64,000 nucleotides of DNA, taken from contig NZ_BJYY01000001.1 of NCBI RefSeq assembly GCF_007991755.1, forward strand, positions 558,001 through 622,000. Direction: 5' to 3'. The notes beneath the pieces were generated by a model. It had not been told where the DNA came from, searched no databases, and saw only the letters and a list, made by a program, of their open reading frames with translations. Source of the DNA: Cellulomonas aerilata (GTDB lineage: Bacteria > Actinomycetota > Actinomycetes > Actinomycetales > Cellulomonadaceae). Positions 41,094-49,641 of this stretch are shown here, in pieces. Both the position numbers and the translations under genes were made by a program. Each line of letters starts with the position of its first letter. The stretch's first letter is position 1.

Positions 41094-42545
41094 CTACGAC
41101 TCCGTCAGCTCCTGCCCTGCGTCGTCCACGAACACCCACCGCTTGCCGCGTCGATGGATCTCGATGCGTTTGCGGTGCACGACGTCATGGTGGTGCCAGC
41201 ACAGCAGGATCCCGTTCTCGACCGACGTGCTGCCGTGGTCGCGACTCCAGTGCTGGACGTGGTGTCCCTCGGAGATGGCGGGCGGCGCGTGGCATCCCGG
41301 GAATCGACAGTGCCGGTCTCGGGCGATGATGGCGGTGCGCAGCGCGCCGGTGAAGGTCCGATGTCGCCGGCCGACGTCGAGGAGCTCGGAGTCCGGTCCG
41401 AACACGTAGCGGTTGATCTCGCTGTCGCACGCCAGCCTGTCCAGGAGCGCGCGTGGGACAGGCGTGCCGTCCTGGAACTCCGGCCCCGAGCTGGTACCGA
41501 GGCCGATCAGCATGTCGGCCGTCAGCCGCGGTGCGGAGCGCTGCTGCGGCACCCCGGGCCGGGAGGCGGGACGTTCGGCCCTGAGCGTCGTGTCGCGAAC
41601 CGCCCGCCAATCCTTGGTCGACCCGACCTCCGGGCTCGCCGGCGTCGCCCGAGCAGCTCCCGCAGCGAGGGCGCACATGGTCTCGTAGGGCACGAGCACC
41701 CCGATGTGAGGGCGCACAGCCCGTCCCGTGCCCGTCAGCCCGTGGTCGAGGACCACCCGAGCCAGGTCACCGAGGGCCTGCGCACGGCGCTGGCCCGTGG
41801 TGCGGGTGTCGTCGGCGGCCGGAACCGGCGTGATCGCGCGCAGGGCAGCCCTCAGTGTTTGGCCGTGCTCGACGGTGAGGTACCCGGCCAGGTGATACCC
41901 GTCGCCGAGCCGGTCGACCTGGACGAACTCGCGGTCCGACGCCTCGACGTACCCGCGATCGTCCGCATCGGGGTCGACGGCCGCCGACCAGTGGCGGGCG
42001 AGCAAACGGAACTGGTCGACCGGCATCCTCGCGGCGTGCTCGACGAGAAAGGCCTCGTTGCACTCGCTCTCCCGGTCGGCGAGCGCCTCGCGACGCCTCT
42101 CGGTGGTCGGAGCGAGGGCCGCCAGGATCTGTGCGTCCTCGGCCGCGACGTCCCCCGCCGTCGCGGCCTGGGCAGTCAGAGGGAGGTCCTCACGAAGGGC
42201 GCGTCCCAGCCGCACACGCGCCTGCGCGGTCCGCAGGCTCCAGCGGTACTCGGTCGCCGCCCAGCGCGAGAACGAACGCGCACCGCCGAGCGCCCACAGG
42301 CCGTCCACCTCGACCACCGGCAGCATGCGGGCGCTCAGGACCTCGAGCCGACTCGTCAGGGAAGCCAGAGCGGTCGTCACGGTCGCGGCCATCGGCCCGT
42401 CCAACGCGCCGGTTCCCAGTCCGGCCAATTCGTCTACCCCGGCGAGGATCGACTCGAGTGCGTGCGCGTATTCCGTGGGGAGGCAAGACGCATCCACCCG
42501 CCATGGTGCCTCGCGTGTCGGGGGAGGGGGCATATCGACCGCCAT
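41094..42545 (-). CDS. DUF222 / HNH endonuclease domain protein
   Basis: A 483-residue protein with an N-terminal DUF222 region (about residues 30-330; ARSFSRWAATEYRWSLRTAQARV is typical, shown as RWAATEYRWSLRTAQ) and a C-terminal HNH nuclease motif: CRFPGCHAPP, then GHHVQHWSRDHG, NGILLCWHHHDVVHR (about 400-455). Such proteins are abundant and variable in number in actinobacteria, often called HNH endonuclease or 13E12-type repeat proteins; they may be mobile-element remnants or have a DNA-processing role. The ATG 42545 has GGAGGG 9 bp upstream, better than GTG 42569. Codon usage is less GC-biased than the men genes, suggesting acquisition. Confidence 0.88.
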   Translation of the reverse strand: MAVDMPPPPTREAPWRVDASCLPTEYAHALESILAGVDELAGLGTGALDGPMAATVTTALASLTSRLEVLSARMLPVVEVDGLWALGGARSFSRWAATEYRWSLRTAQARVRLGRALREDLPLTAQAATAGDVAAEDAQILAALAPTTERRREALADRESECNEAFLVEHAARMPVDQFRLLARHWSAAVDPDADDRGYVEASDREFVQVDRLGDGYHLAGYLTVEHGQTLRAALRAITPVPAADDTRTTGQRRAQALGDLARVVLDHGLTGTGRAVRPHIGVLVPYETMCALAAGAARATPASPEVGSTKDWRAVRDTTLRAERPASRPGVPQQRSAPRLTADMLIGLGTSSGPEFQDGTPVPRALLDRLACDSEINRYVFGPDSELLDVGRRHRTFTGALRTAIIARDRHCRFPGCHAPPAISEGHHVQHWSRDHGSTSVENGILLCWHHHDVVHRKRIEIHRRGKRWVFVDDAGQELTES

Positions 42546-42826
42546 CTCGATGCTCCCTCCTGTCGCCACGGCTCGGATGCGCTCCGAAGATTCACCGGCC
42601 GCTTCGCCGTTGCTCTGGGTTCGATTCTACGAGCGGCCACTGACATGATCGAGAGATCGAGGAAGCCGTGTGGACGACGGCACGCGAAGGGCGCATGGGG
42701 GCGGGTGGCGGACGAATGGCGTCAGAGGTTGCGAAACTTGGTGAAACCGGCGGAGAAGAGCGACTCAGCGGCGAAGTCGTCCTGAGCCGGCGCCGAACCT
42801 TCAGCATTGGGTTCGCTGGCCGAGAC

Positions 42827-43714
42827 TCAGCCGGCGGATTCACTGACTAGGCGCGATCGCGCCTCGTACACCGTGAGGGGCGGGCTGGTCGACGTCGTGG
42901 TGGCCGTACCGTCGACGGGTGCCCACGTCGATGACCCAGCGACCTGGAAGGTGCCCGCCCACGTCGTCGTGAGGCTGATGGCGTGCATGCCCTCGCTGGT
43001 GTACCTGTGGGCGACCGTGTGGTCGGGCCATGGGCGACCGGGATCGCTCGTCGTGAGCTCGGGGGACCCGTCCCCGAAGGACCACGTGAACGTGTCGGGT
43101 GTCGCCCGGATCGTCACGCCAAGCCCGAGCACTGTCGTCAACAGGGTTTGCGTGTCGTCGTCGTCGGCGAACGCGATCGTGTCTGCGTTGACCAGCGTCC
43201 ACCCGGAAGGCGGCTGGACCGACAGGGTCGACGGGGTCAGCGGCAACCGCCGGAACTCCTGCGCGACCGCCGCGCCGATGTCGGCGACCGACAGGCACCC
43301 GTTGTCGACCATCTCCCACTCACCCCAGCCATCGGCAGTGAACGGATCTGGCGATCGACGGAAGAGCGGGTCCACGGAAACGCTGTCGGGTTCGCAGTCG
43401 ACGGTGATGACCAAAGCCGAACTGGCCGGGCAATCCACGCCGAGTCGGGGGAGGGTCCCGAGTTCCTTTCCGGGACTGCACAACGAAATGGGGGTGCGGC
43501 GAAACTCGGCGGAGGATGCGGAGTTGGACCTACCGGACGAGCCGCTATCTTGGTTCGACGGCGCCGCCCGCGTGCCGCCCACCAGGTATGCGTCGCGGTC
43601 GGTCTTCGCCCGCCAGTTGTCGTCTCCGGTGAGGGCGGCTGCGGGCGAAGCGAGCAGCAGCGTGGCAGCTGAAGCGGCCACAACCTTGACGGCAAGGCGC
43701 AGAGAGTTGGTCAT
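42827..43714 (-). CDS. Secreted PKD-like protein, module copy A
   Basis: A 295-residue exported protein: Sec signal peptide (VKVVAASAATLLLASPAAA, cleavage about residue 28), a variable N-terminal half with cysteines in ISLCSPG, GVDCPAS, TVDCEPD and DNGCLSV, and a C-terminal PKD/Ig-like half containing VTIRATPDTFTWSFGDGSPE and HTVAHRYTSEGMHAISLTTTW (shown in parts: FTWSFGDGSPE; HRYTSEG). The WxFGDG and HxYxxxG pattern is classic for PKD domains. Its ATG overlaps the stop of the DUF6318 lipoprotein gene (ATGA). A second copy of this pair lies directly upstream. Function unknown. Confidence 0.82.
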   Translation of the reverse strand: MTNSLRLAVKVVAASAATLLLASPAAALTGDDNWRAKTDRDAYLVGGTRAAPSNQDSGSSGRSNSASSAEFRRTPISLCSPGKELGTLPRLGVDCPASSALVITVDCEPDSVSVDPLFRRSPDPFTADGWGEWEMVDNGCLSVADIGAAVAQEFRRLPLTPSTLSVQPPSGWTLVNADTIAFADDDDTQTLLTTVLGLGVTIRATPDTFTWSFGDGSPELTTSDPGRPWPDHTVAHRYTSEGMHAISLTTTWAGTFQVAGSSTWAPVDGTATTTSTSPPLTVYEARSRLVSESAG

Positions 43715-44319
43715 TCTTGCAAGCCCCCGACCACCACGGCGAGGACTCGCCATGAGCCGGCTGAGTTGAGGGTGTCGATACGAACTGGTCCCGAGTCGCC
43801 CGCAGTCTCGTTGATCACTGTTCCCTCGGCATCAGTGTGGCGCGCCGGTGCTTGGGTGAATGACGCGTCCACCGGGAAGCCTCCGACCAGTTCGTCCTGC
43901 GGGAGAACGGTCACCTCGCTCAGCAGGATGTCGCCTCCAACGTACGTCTCGCCGTTCGCGGCGATCGCTTCGGCGTCCGCCTTGATGCGACCGCAGAAGC
44001 CGCATACGTCCGCGCTCATCTGGGTCCATGCTGCCGTGTCACCGGTCTGCATCGTGTACGAGTAGAGCGACACGAAGTACTGCGCCGCGGCGGCTGCCCC
44101 GGCTTCGTCGGCTCGCGCCAGATCGGGAGGGGGAGCGGGAGGCGAGGGGGTGGCCGGCGTTGCGGTCGGGGAGGTGGTCGGACCGGGCGAAGGGCGGGGT
44201 GCAACGGTCCCGCTTCCTGTGTCCCGGGTTTCGACCACCTCCGGTTCGCGACCGGTGCAGCCCGCAAGGGTCACAGCGCCCACGACGACGGCCACGGTGA
44301 TGCGACGACCGAGGCGCAT
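43711..44319 (-). CDS. DUF6318-family lipoprotein, module copy A
   Basis: A 202-residue lipoprotein: lipobox VTLAGC with Cys21, then a Pro/Thr/Ser linker to about residue 65, then a folded domain ADEAGAAAAAQYFVSLYSYTMQTGD with AWTQMSADVCGFCGRIK (Cys106-x-x-Cys109). The CGFC pair is also in the second copy (45309-45920). The fold could be NTF2-like, judging by length and pattern, but this is a guess. ATG 44319 follows AAGGGGTGGG. It overlaps the PKD-like gene by ATGA, so lipoprotein and secreted protein are made together and probably act together at the cell surface. Confidence 0.82.
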   Translation of the reverse strand: MRLGRRITVAVVVGAVTLAGCTGREPEVVETRDTGSGTVAPRPSPGPTTSPTATPATPSPPAPPPDLARADEAGAAAAAQYFVSLYSYTMQTGDTAAWTQMSADVCGFCGRIKADAEAIAANGETYVGGDILLSEVTVLPQDELVGGFPVDASFTQAPARHTDAEGTVINETAGDSGPVRIDTLNSAGSWRVLAVVVGGLQE

Positions 44320-44436
44320 ACCCACCCCTTCGTGACGGCTGGCGCGAAGGTACCAACCCGGTCGCTCGCCGGAACAGGTCCGAGCGCCGGCTGTGGACGG
44401 CTGCACCCGGCGGGTGTCCGGGTGCGCCCCAGCTGC

Positions 44437-45309
44437 TCAGCCTGCCGACTCGCTGACGAGTCGGGAGCGGGCTTCGTACACGGTGACGGGTGGTGCAGCC
44501 GAGGTGGTGATCGCAGTGCCGTCGACCGGTGACCACTCGGGCGACCCGCCGATCTGGAACGTGGCGGTCCAGGTGGTCGTGAGGCTGATGGTCCGCGTGC
44601 CCTCGGCGGTGTACCGGTGGGCGATCGTGTGATCCGGCCACGGACGACCGGGCTCCGTCGTCACGAGCGGCGCCGAGCCGTCGCCGAACGTCCAGGTGAA
44701 GGTCGCGGGCACGGCGCGGATCGTGACGGCGAGGCCCAGCACCGTGGTCGGCAACGTCTGCTCCGCGTCGTCCGCGAACGCCACCGTGTCGGCGTTCACG
44801 AGGGTCCAACCGGACGGCGGCTGGACGGACAGGTGGGACGGTGAGAGGGGCAGGCGTTGGAACGCCTCTGCGACCGCTGCGCTGATCTGCTCCTGCGAGA
44901 CGCAACCGGAGTCGATCATGTCCCAGTTCGTCCACCTGCCCGGCGTGCTGGGGTCTTGAGTGCGGCGGAACAGCGGGTCCAGCGCTATCTCCCCCGGCGC
45001 GCACCTCGCAGCCGAGAGGACTCGGTTGACCGGAGCTGTGCAGTCGACGACCAAGCGAAGCAGCGTTCGCAACTCGTTGTCGATGCCGCAGATCAACGCA
45101 GGGGAGCGGCGATACTCCTCAGTTCGCGGGCCAGCGTCGGGCCTGCCGTGCTCGGTAGGCGAGAACCCCTGACGGGCTCGCACCACCGCGGTGTCCTGAT
45201 CGAGGAACGTTCGGGTGATCGGCGGCTCGACCGTTGTCAGCTGCATCCCGCCGACTAGTTGCCACGTCGCCGTGGTGGCGGCCACGATTCGGGAGAAACG
45301 TCCGCGCAT
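44437..45309 (-). CDS. Secreted PKD-like protein, module copy B
   Basis: A 290-residue paralogue of copy A. The C-terminal half is nearly the same (LSVQPPSGWTLVNADT; FTWTFGDGSAP; HRYTAEG) and both end in VYEARSRLVSESAG. The N-terminal halves are much more diverged but keep the cysteine pattern (ALICGIDN, VVDCTAP, ARCAPGE, DSGCVSQ) and DPLFRRxxDP. The N-terminal signal is weak compared with copy A (RIVAATTATWQLVGG), so export is less certain. The ATG overlaps the upstream DUF6318 gene by one base (TGATG). Confidence 0.8.
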   Translation of the reverse strand: MRGRFSRIVAATTATWQLVGGMQLTTVEPPITRTFLDQDTAVVRARQGFSPTEHGRPDAGPRTEEYRRSPALICGIDNELRTLLRLVVDCTAPVNRVLSAARCAPGEIALDPLFRRTQDPSTPGRWTNWDMIDSGCVSQEQISAAVAEAFQRLPLSPSHLSVQPPSGWTLVNADTVAFADDAEQTLPTTVLGLAVTIRAVPATFTWTFGDGSAPLVTTEPGRPWPDHTIAHRYTAEGTRTISLTTTWTATFQIGGSPEWSPVDGTAITTSAAPPVTVYEARSRLVSESAG

Positions 45310-45920
45310 CAGTCGTCCTGCGCAGTCACTGCCAGGACCTTCCAGCCTCCGGACACGCGGGTGACATCGACCCCGAACGTCCCGCTGTCCGGCGGACTAG
45401 TGCTCAGCAGCTCACCTTGGGCGTTCCGGTGCTCCCCGGCTGCCTGCGTGAAGGTCGCGTCAACGGGATAGGCCTCAAGCAAGGGGTCCAACGGGTAGAC
45501 GAACGTGCTCGACACCGAGATATCCGTGCCCGTGAAGGTCTCGCCCGCCGCCGAGACGCCGAGAGCGAAGTCACGGGTGCGCGAGCAGAACCCGCAACCG
45601 GGAGAGCTCATCGCATCCCACGCGCTGACGTCACCGGTCTGCATCGTGTACGCGTAGAGCGTCAGGAAGTACGTCGCCGCTGCAGCCGCGCCCACCTCGT
45701 CCGTCCGCGCCAGGTCGGCCGGGGGCGGCGGAGGCGACGCCGGTGGTGTCGCAGTTGCCGTCGGACTGGGCGTGGGACTGGCGGACGGACTGGGGCTGAC
45801 GGTTCCGCGCCCGGACGTGGTCGGTGCCTGCGCGTCCGGCTCGCCGCCGGTGCAGCCGGCCAGAGCCAGCGCGCCCACCACGACGAGCGCGCCCGCGGCG
45901 ATGCGACGACTGAGGTGCAT
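45309..45920 (-). CDS. DUF6318-family lipoprotein, module copy B
   Basis: A 203-residue lipoprotein paralogous to copy A: lipobox LALAGC (Cys about 23), Ser/Pro/Thr linker, ADLARTDEVGAAAAATYFLTLY, YTMQTGD and GCGFCSRTRD with the conserved CGFC pair. The 5' flank (CCCACCCCT-CCGTGACGGCTGG and following) matches that of copy A, showing the promoter region was duplicated too. It is 125 bp downstream of menF on the same strand, possibly with its own promoter. Function unknown. Confidence 0.82.
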   Translation of the reverse strand: MHLSRRIAAGALVVVGALALAGCTGGEPDAQAPTTSGRGTVSPSPSASPTPSPTATATPPASPPPPPADLARTDEVGAAAAATYFLTLYAYTMQTGDVSAWDAMSSPGCGFCSRTRDFALGVSAAGETFTGTDISVSSTFVYPLDPLLEAYPVDATFTQAAGEHRNAQGELLSTSPPDSGTFGVDVTRVSGGWKVLAVTAQDD

Positions 45921-46045
45921 GCCCACCCCTCCGTGACGGCTGGCCGCGACCGTACCAACGGGCCCCGCCGCACGGACAGGAGCTCGGGCCACCTGTGGAC
46001 AGGAGTCGGGCGCGCACCGCCGGCGCCGCGCCGGACCCGAGCGCC

Positions 46046-47347
46046 TCAGTCGCTCCCCAGCGCGTACCGCATCGGCTCGAGCTTCGCCTCGGACTCCGCC
46101 AGCTCGGCGGCAGGGTCGGACGCCGCGACGATGCCGCACCCGGCGAACAGCCGTAGCCGGTGCGGATCGGCGGGGCCGAGCTCGGCCGAGCGCAGGGCGA
46201 TGCCCCACTCGCCGTCGCCGTCGGCGCCCACCCATCCGACCGGACCGGCGTAGCGGCCGCGGTCCATGCCCTCGATCTCCGTGATGAGCTCGCGGGCGGC
46301 CATGGTCGGGGTCCCGCAGACGGCGGCCGTGGGGTGCAGCGCGCCGGCGAGCGTCAGGCTCGACGGCGTGACGGCGCCGGACCCCCGCAGCACGCCGGTC
46401 ACGTCGCTGGCCAGGTGCAGGACGTTGGGCAGGTGCAGGACGAACGGCACGTCGGGCACGTTGGTGGACGAGCAGAACGGCGCCAGGGCGTCCGCCACCG
46501 ACCGGACCGCGTACTCGTGCTCCTCGAGGTCCTTCGACGAGTGCGCGAGGGTCGCCGCGCGGGCGAGGTCGGCGTCGTCGTCGCCGGTGCGGCGGATGGT
46601 GCCGGCCAGGACGCGCGAGGTGACCAGACCGCGGTCGCTGCGGACCAGCAGCTCCGGCGTCGCGCCGAGCAGGCCGTCGACGCTGAACGTCCAGCAGGTC
46701 GGGTAGGCGTCGGCGAGGCGTCCCAGCACCCACCGCGGGTCGACCGGCTCGGCGGTGCGGGCCTCGACGTCGCGCGCGAGAACCACCTTGTCGACGCGGC
46801 CGGCGCGGATGGCGCCGACCGCGCGGGCGACGACGTCGCGCCATCCGTCCGCCGGGACGGCGCCGTCGGCGTACACGACCTCACCGGGCGCGAGGACGGG
46901 CTCGCGCCCCCCGGCGACGCGGGCGAGCGTCGGGGCGGCGCCGATGGTCGCGCCGGTCTCGATCGTGGTCAGCCAGGTCGTGCCGCCGCGGCGGCCGACG
47001 ACCACGCGGGGCACCACCAGCCCGCCTGCGGTGGGCTCGGGAGCGTGCCAGTCGAAGGCGAAGGACCCGAACGCGATCGGGCCGGTGCCCGGCAGGCCGA
47101 CCTCGTCGCGCACGACGGCGTGCCGCAGCACCTGGTGCCACGCCCGCTCGGCGTCGGCGAAGCGGTCCACGCCCGAGACGGTGATGCGCAGCGCCTCGCC
47201 CCACCCGACGACCCCGTCGCCGCGGCGGACCCACGCGAGCGGCGCCGTCGCCGGGAGCAGGTCCAGCAGGTCACCGGGATGGTCGACCGCCACCGTCCGG
47301 ACCACGAGGTGCTGGGGGACGGCGTCCTGGGTCGGTTCGGCGGTCAT
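46046..47347 (-). CDS. menF: Isochorismate synthase MenF
   Basis: A 433-residue chorismate-utilising enzyme converting chorismate to isochorismate for MenD. The conserved C-terminal half shows DKVVLARDVEART (about residue 205), LLGATPELLVRS (about 245), AGTIRRTG, SSKDLEEHEYAVRSV (about 290), the active-site LHPTAAVCGTPT (about 345) and GPVGWVGADGDGEWGIALRSAEL (about 385; shown partly as GDGEWGIALRSAEL). The ATG 47347 lies 73 bp from divergent menG. Being isolated from pabB/trpE partners and inside the men region, isochorismate synthase is the best assignment. Confidence 0.93.
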   Translation of the reverse strand: MTAEPTQDAVPQHLVVRTVAVDHPGDLLDLLPATAPLAWVRRGDGVVGWGEALRITVSGVDRFADAERAWHQVLRHAVVRDEVGLPGTGPIAFGSFAFDWHAPEPTAGGLVVPRVVVGRRGGTTWLTTIETGATIGAAPTLARVAGGREPVLAPGEVVYADGAVPADGWRDVVARAVGAIRAGRVDKVVLARDVEARTAEPVDPRWVLGRLADAYPTCWTFSVDGLLGATPELLVRSDRGLVTSRVLAGTIRRTGDDDADLARAATLAHSSKDLEEHEYAVRSVADALAPFCSSTNVPDVPFVLHLPNVLHLASDVTGVLRGSGAVTPSSLTLAGALHPTAAVCGTPTMAARELITEIEGMDRGRYAGPVGWVGADGDGEWGIALRSAELGPADPHRLRLFAGCGIVAASDPAAELAESEAKLEPMRYALGSD

Positions 47348-47420
47348 CGCTCGCCAGCGTATGTCGGGCCCGACGGCGTCGTGGCGCGGAGCAGCGCCCA
47401 TGACCTGAGACGATGAGCAC

Positions 47421-48119
47421 ATGTCGCGCGCCAGCCTGGACAAGCAGCCGCACGAGGTCGCCAGCATGTTCGACGGCATCGCCGGCCGCTACGACCTGAC
47501 GAACGACGTGATGTCCCTCCGGCAGGACCGGACGTGGCGCAGCGCGACGCTCAAGGCGCTGGACGTCGGCCCCGGCGACCGCGTGCTGGACCTGGCCGCC
47601 GGCACGGGGACGTCCAGCGCGCCGCTCGCGGACCGCGGCGTGCAGGTCGTCCCGTGCGACCTCTCGTTCGGGATGCTCGAGGTGGGCAAGCGTCGCCGGC
47701 CGGACCTCGGGTTCGTCAACGGCGACGCCACCCGGCTGCCGTTCGCCGACGCGTCGTTCGACGCCGTGACCATCTCGTTCGGCCTGCGCAACGTCGTCGA
47801 CACCCACCTGGCGCTCACCGAGATGCTGCGCGTCACGCGACCCGGCGGCCGCCTGGTCGTCTGCGAGTTCTCGCACGCGACCTGGACCCCGTTCCGGACG
47901 GTCTACGAGAACTACCTCATGCGAGCCCTGCCCCGGGTGGCGCGTGCGGTCTCGAAGGAGACCGACGCGTACACCTACCTCGCGGAGTCGATCCGCGCGT
48001 GGCCGGACCAGGCCGAGCTCGGTCGGCGGCTCAGGCAGGCCGGCTGGACCGAGGTCGCGTACCGCAACCTCACCGGCGGCGTCGTCGCGCTGCACCGCGG
48101 GACGCGCCCGCCCGCCTGA
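47421..48119 (+). CDS. menG: Demethylmenaquinone methyltransferase MenG/UbiE
   Basis: A 232-residue class I SAM methyltransferase of the UbiE/MenG family, performing the last step of menaquinone synthesis. Family signatures: [20 protein letters not shown] (residues 13-32), SAM-binding [16 protein letters not shown] (about 57), [18 protein letters not shown] (about 107) and [15 protein letters not shown] (about 135), ending [15 protein letters not shown] 47421 is divergent from menF. Its 3' end is followed by three 17-bp tandem units each holding a TGA. Confidence 0.96.
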   Translation: MSRASLDKQPHEVASMFDGIAGRYDLTNDVMSLRQDRTWRSATLKALDVGPGDRVLDLAAGTGTSSAPLADRGVQVVPCDLSFGMLEVGKRRRPDLGFVNGDATRLPFADASFDAVTISFGLRNVVDTHLALTEMLRVTRPGGRLVVCEFSHATWTPFRTVYENYLMRALPRVARAVSKETDAYTYLAESIRAWPDQAELGRRLRQAGWTEVAYRNLTGGVVALHRGTRPPA

Positions 48120-48163
48120 GCGACCCCGCCCGCTGAGCGACCCATCCCGCTGAGCGACCCCGT
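48113..48163 (+). repeat. 17-bp tandem repeat (3 copies) over the menG stop codon
   Basis: Three units of 17 bp centred on CTGAGCGACCC; TGAs at 48117 (the real stop), 48134 and 48151 lie in three different frames because 17 is not divisible by 3. Mutations separating the copies are few, suggesting recent expansion. Confidence 0.9.
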
Positions 48164-48205
48164 CCGCGGGTGGCGTGCGCCAGCCGGAGCAGGGATCGTG
48201 GATGA

Positions 48206-48703
48206 GTGCCGCACACCACCGCCGACCTCCGGGTCCTGCTCGCCGTCCAACGAGCGCTCGGGGGGCCGCGTGCACTGGCCGGCGCACGCGTCCTCGGGGC
48301 CGCCGGGGAGCACGCCGTCGCCTGGGTGACCGCGGGCGCCGTCGGCGCGCTGGTCGACCGGCCCCGCCGGCACGAGTGGCTGCGCGGCACGGGGGTCGTG
48401 GTCGTTGCGCACGGGGCGGGCATCCTCCTCAAACGCCTCACGCGCCGTGCCCGTCCGCAGCACGCGGACCTGCGCGTCGTCCCCGGGCTGGGACGGTGGG
48501 GCATGCCGTCGTCGCACGCCGCCTCGACCACCGCGGCGGCGCTCGTCTTCGGCGGCCTCCTGCGCACCCGGACGACGCTGGTGCTCCTGCCGCTGATGGG
48601 GGTCTCGCGGCTCGTCGTGGGGGCGCACTACCCGACCGACGTGCTCGCGGGCACCGTGCTGGGCGCCGTCACCGCGACCGCCGCACGGAGGTGGACCTCA
48701 TGA
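48206..48703 (+). CDS. PAP2-type phosphatase, likely decaprenylphosphoryl-5-phosphoribose phosphatase (Rv3807c-like)
   Basis: A 165-residue membrane phosphatase with the PAP2 signature: KRLTRRARP (C1, about residue 75), GMPSSHAAST (C2, about 99) and SRLVVGAHYPTDVLAG (C3, about 133). The length equals that described for mycobacterial Rv3807c, and the gene order (phosphatase then UbiA-type transferase, overlapping ATGA) is the same, so removal of the 5-phosphate from decaprenylphosphoryl-phosphoribose is the likely role. GTG 48206 is preceded by GGAGCAGGGA. A general lipid phosphatase is the alternative. Confidence 0.85.
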   Translation: MPHTTADLRVLLAVQRALGGPRALAGARVLGAAGEHAVAWVTAGAVGALVDRPRRHEWLRGTGVVVVAHGAGILLKRLTRRARPQHADLRVVPGLGRWGMPSSHAASTTAAALVFGGLLRTRTTLVLLPLMGVSRLVVGAHYPTDVLAGTVLGAVTATAARRWTS

Positions 48704-49581
48704 CGACCACCGCGATCCCGGTCGGCGGGGGGCTGGTCACCGCCCTCCGCGTCCGCCAGTGGGTCAAGAACCTGCTCGTGGTGGCACCGCTGCTCCCCGC
48801 GGCCGACATCCTCACCGCCGACGCCCTCGTCGGCGTCGGATGCGCCTTCGTCATGTTCTGCCTGCTGTCCTCCGGGGTGTACCTGGTCAACGACGTCCGC
48901 GACGTCGAGGTGGACCGCGCGCACCCGGTCAAGCGGTTCCGCCCGATCGCCAGCGGCGCGGTCGCCCCGTCGACGGCGGTCGCGCTCGCCGCCGCGCTCA
49001 TCGTCGGTGGACTCCTGCTCGCGTCCCTGCGGAGCCTGGACCTGGTGCTGGTGGGCGCGACCTACATCGTCATCCAGCTGGCGTACTGCCTGTGGCTCAA
49101 GCGCGAGCCGGTGCTCGAGCTCGGCGCGGTCGCGTCCGGGTTCCTCCTGCGCGCGCTCGCGGGTGCCATCGGCTCCGGGATACCGCCGTCGGCCTGGTTC
49201 CTCCTCGCGGCCGGGTTCGGCTCGCTGTTCGTCGCGGCGGGCAAGCGCTACGCCGAGGCCATGCGGGGCGACCGGGACGGCGCCGTCGTGCGCGAGGTGG
49301 TGCGGTCCTACAGCCTCAGCTACCTGCGCTTCGTGTGGACCGCGGCGGCGGCGCTGGTCATGGCGACCTACGCGCTGTGGGCGTTCCAGGTGCAGGTCGA
49401 CCGGGACTCGATGTGGGGGATGGTGTCCATCGTCCCGTTCGTCCTGGCGCTGCTGCGCTACGCGGTGAACGTCGACGCCGGTCACGGCGAGGAGCCGGAG
49501 GAGATCATCCTGCACGACCGGATGCTGCTGGTCCTCGGCGGTCTGTGGGCCGCCACGCTGGTGGCCGCGACCTTCTCGTGA
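48700..49581 (+). CDS. ubiA: Decaprenyl-phosphate phosphoribosyltransferase (DPPR synthase, UbiA family)
   Basis: A 293-residue polytopic UbiA-superfamily protein. The first Asp-rich motif NDVRDVEVDRAHPVKRFRPIA (about residue 65-85, shown as NDVRDVEVDR and HPVKRFRPIA) is the form seen in Rv3806c, not MenA. A second loop AGKRYAEAMRGDR is near 180. The enzyme joins phosphoribose from PRPP to decaprenyl phosphate, the first step toward decaprenylphosphoryl-arabinose. The ATG overlaps the PAP2 stop (ATGA). The stop is embedded in a repeated CTCGTGAGC element leading to the GtrA start. Confidence 0.88.
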   Translation: MTTTAIPVGGGLVTALRVRQWVKNLLVVAPLLPAADILTADALVGVGCAFVMFCLLSSGVYLVNDVRDVEVDRAHPVKRFRPIASGAVAPSTAVALAAALIVGGLLLASLRSLDLVLVGATYIVIQLAYCLWLKREPVLELGAVASGFLLRALAGAIGSGIPPSAWFLLAAGFGSLFVAAGKRYAEAMRGDRDGAVVREVVRSYSLSYLRFVWTAAAALVMATYALWAFQVQVDRDSMWGMVSIVPFVLALLRYAVNVDAGHGEEPEEIILHDRMLLVLGGLWAATLVAATFS

Positions 49582-49641
49582 GCGCCTCGTGAGCGGCCCC
49601 GTCGAGCGCCTCGTGAGCCGTGGGGCGAGCCCCTCGTGAGC
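49575..49641 (+). repeat. Repeated CTCGTGAGC stop/start junction between ubiA and gtrA
   Basis: CTCGTGAGC occurs four times (49575, 49586, 49610, 49633). The first holds the ubiA TGA stop; the last holds the GTG start of the gtrA gene. The 54-bp gap thus appears to be built from copies of a GTGA stop-start junction. Confidence 0.85.

Larger units (their letters stand above)
42827..45920 (-). repeat. Tandemly duplicated two-gene module (DUF6318 + PKD-like)
   Basis: 42827-44319 and 44437-45920 are diverged copies of the same unit: upstream flank, lipoprotein gene, overlapping PKD-like gene. Similarity is highest in the PKD C-terminal half and 5' flank and lowest in the PKD N-terminal half. Confidence 0.85.

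Noticed and set aside
42668-42850. Small plus-strand open frame between the HNH gene and the PKD-like gene
   Set aside because: No ribosome-binding site, no recognisable domain, Gly/Arg-rich composition; likely chance.
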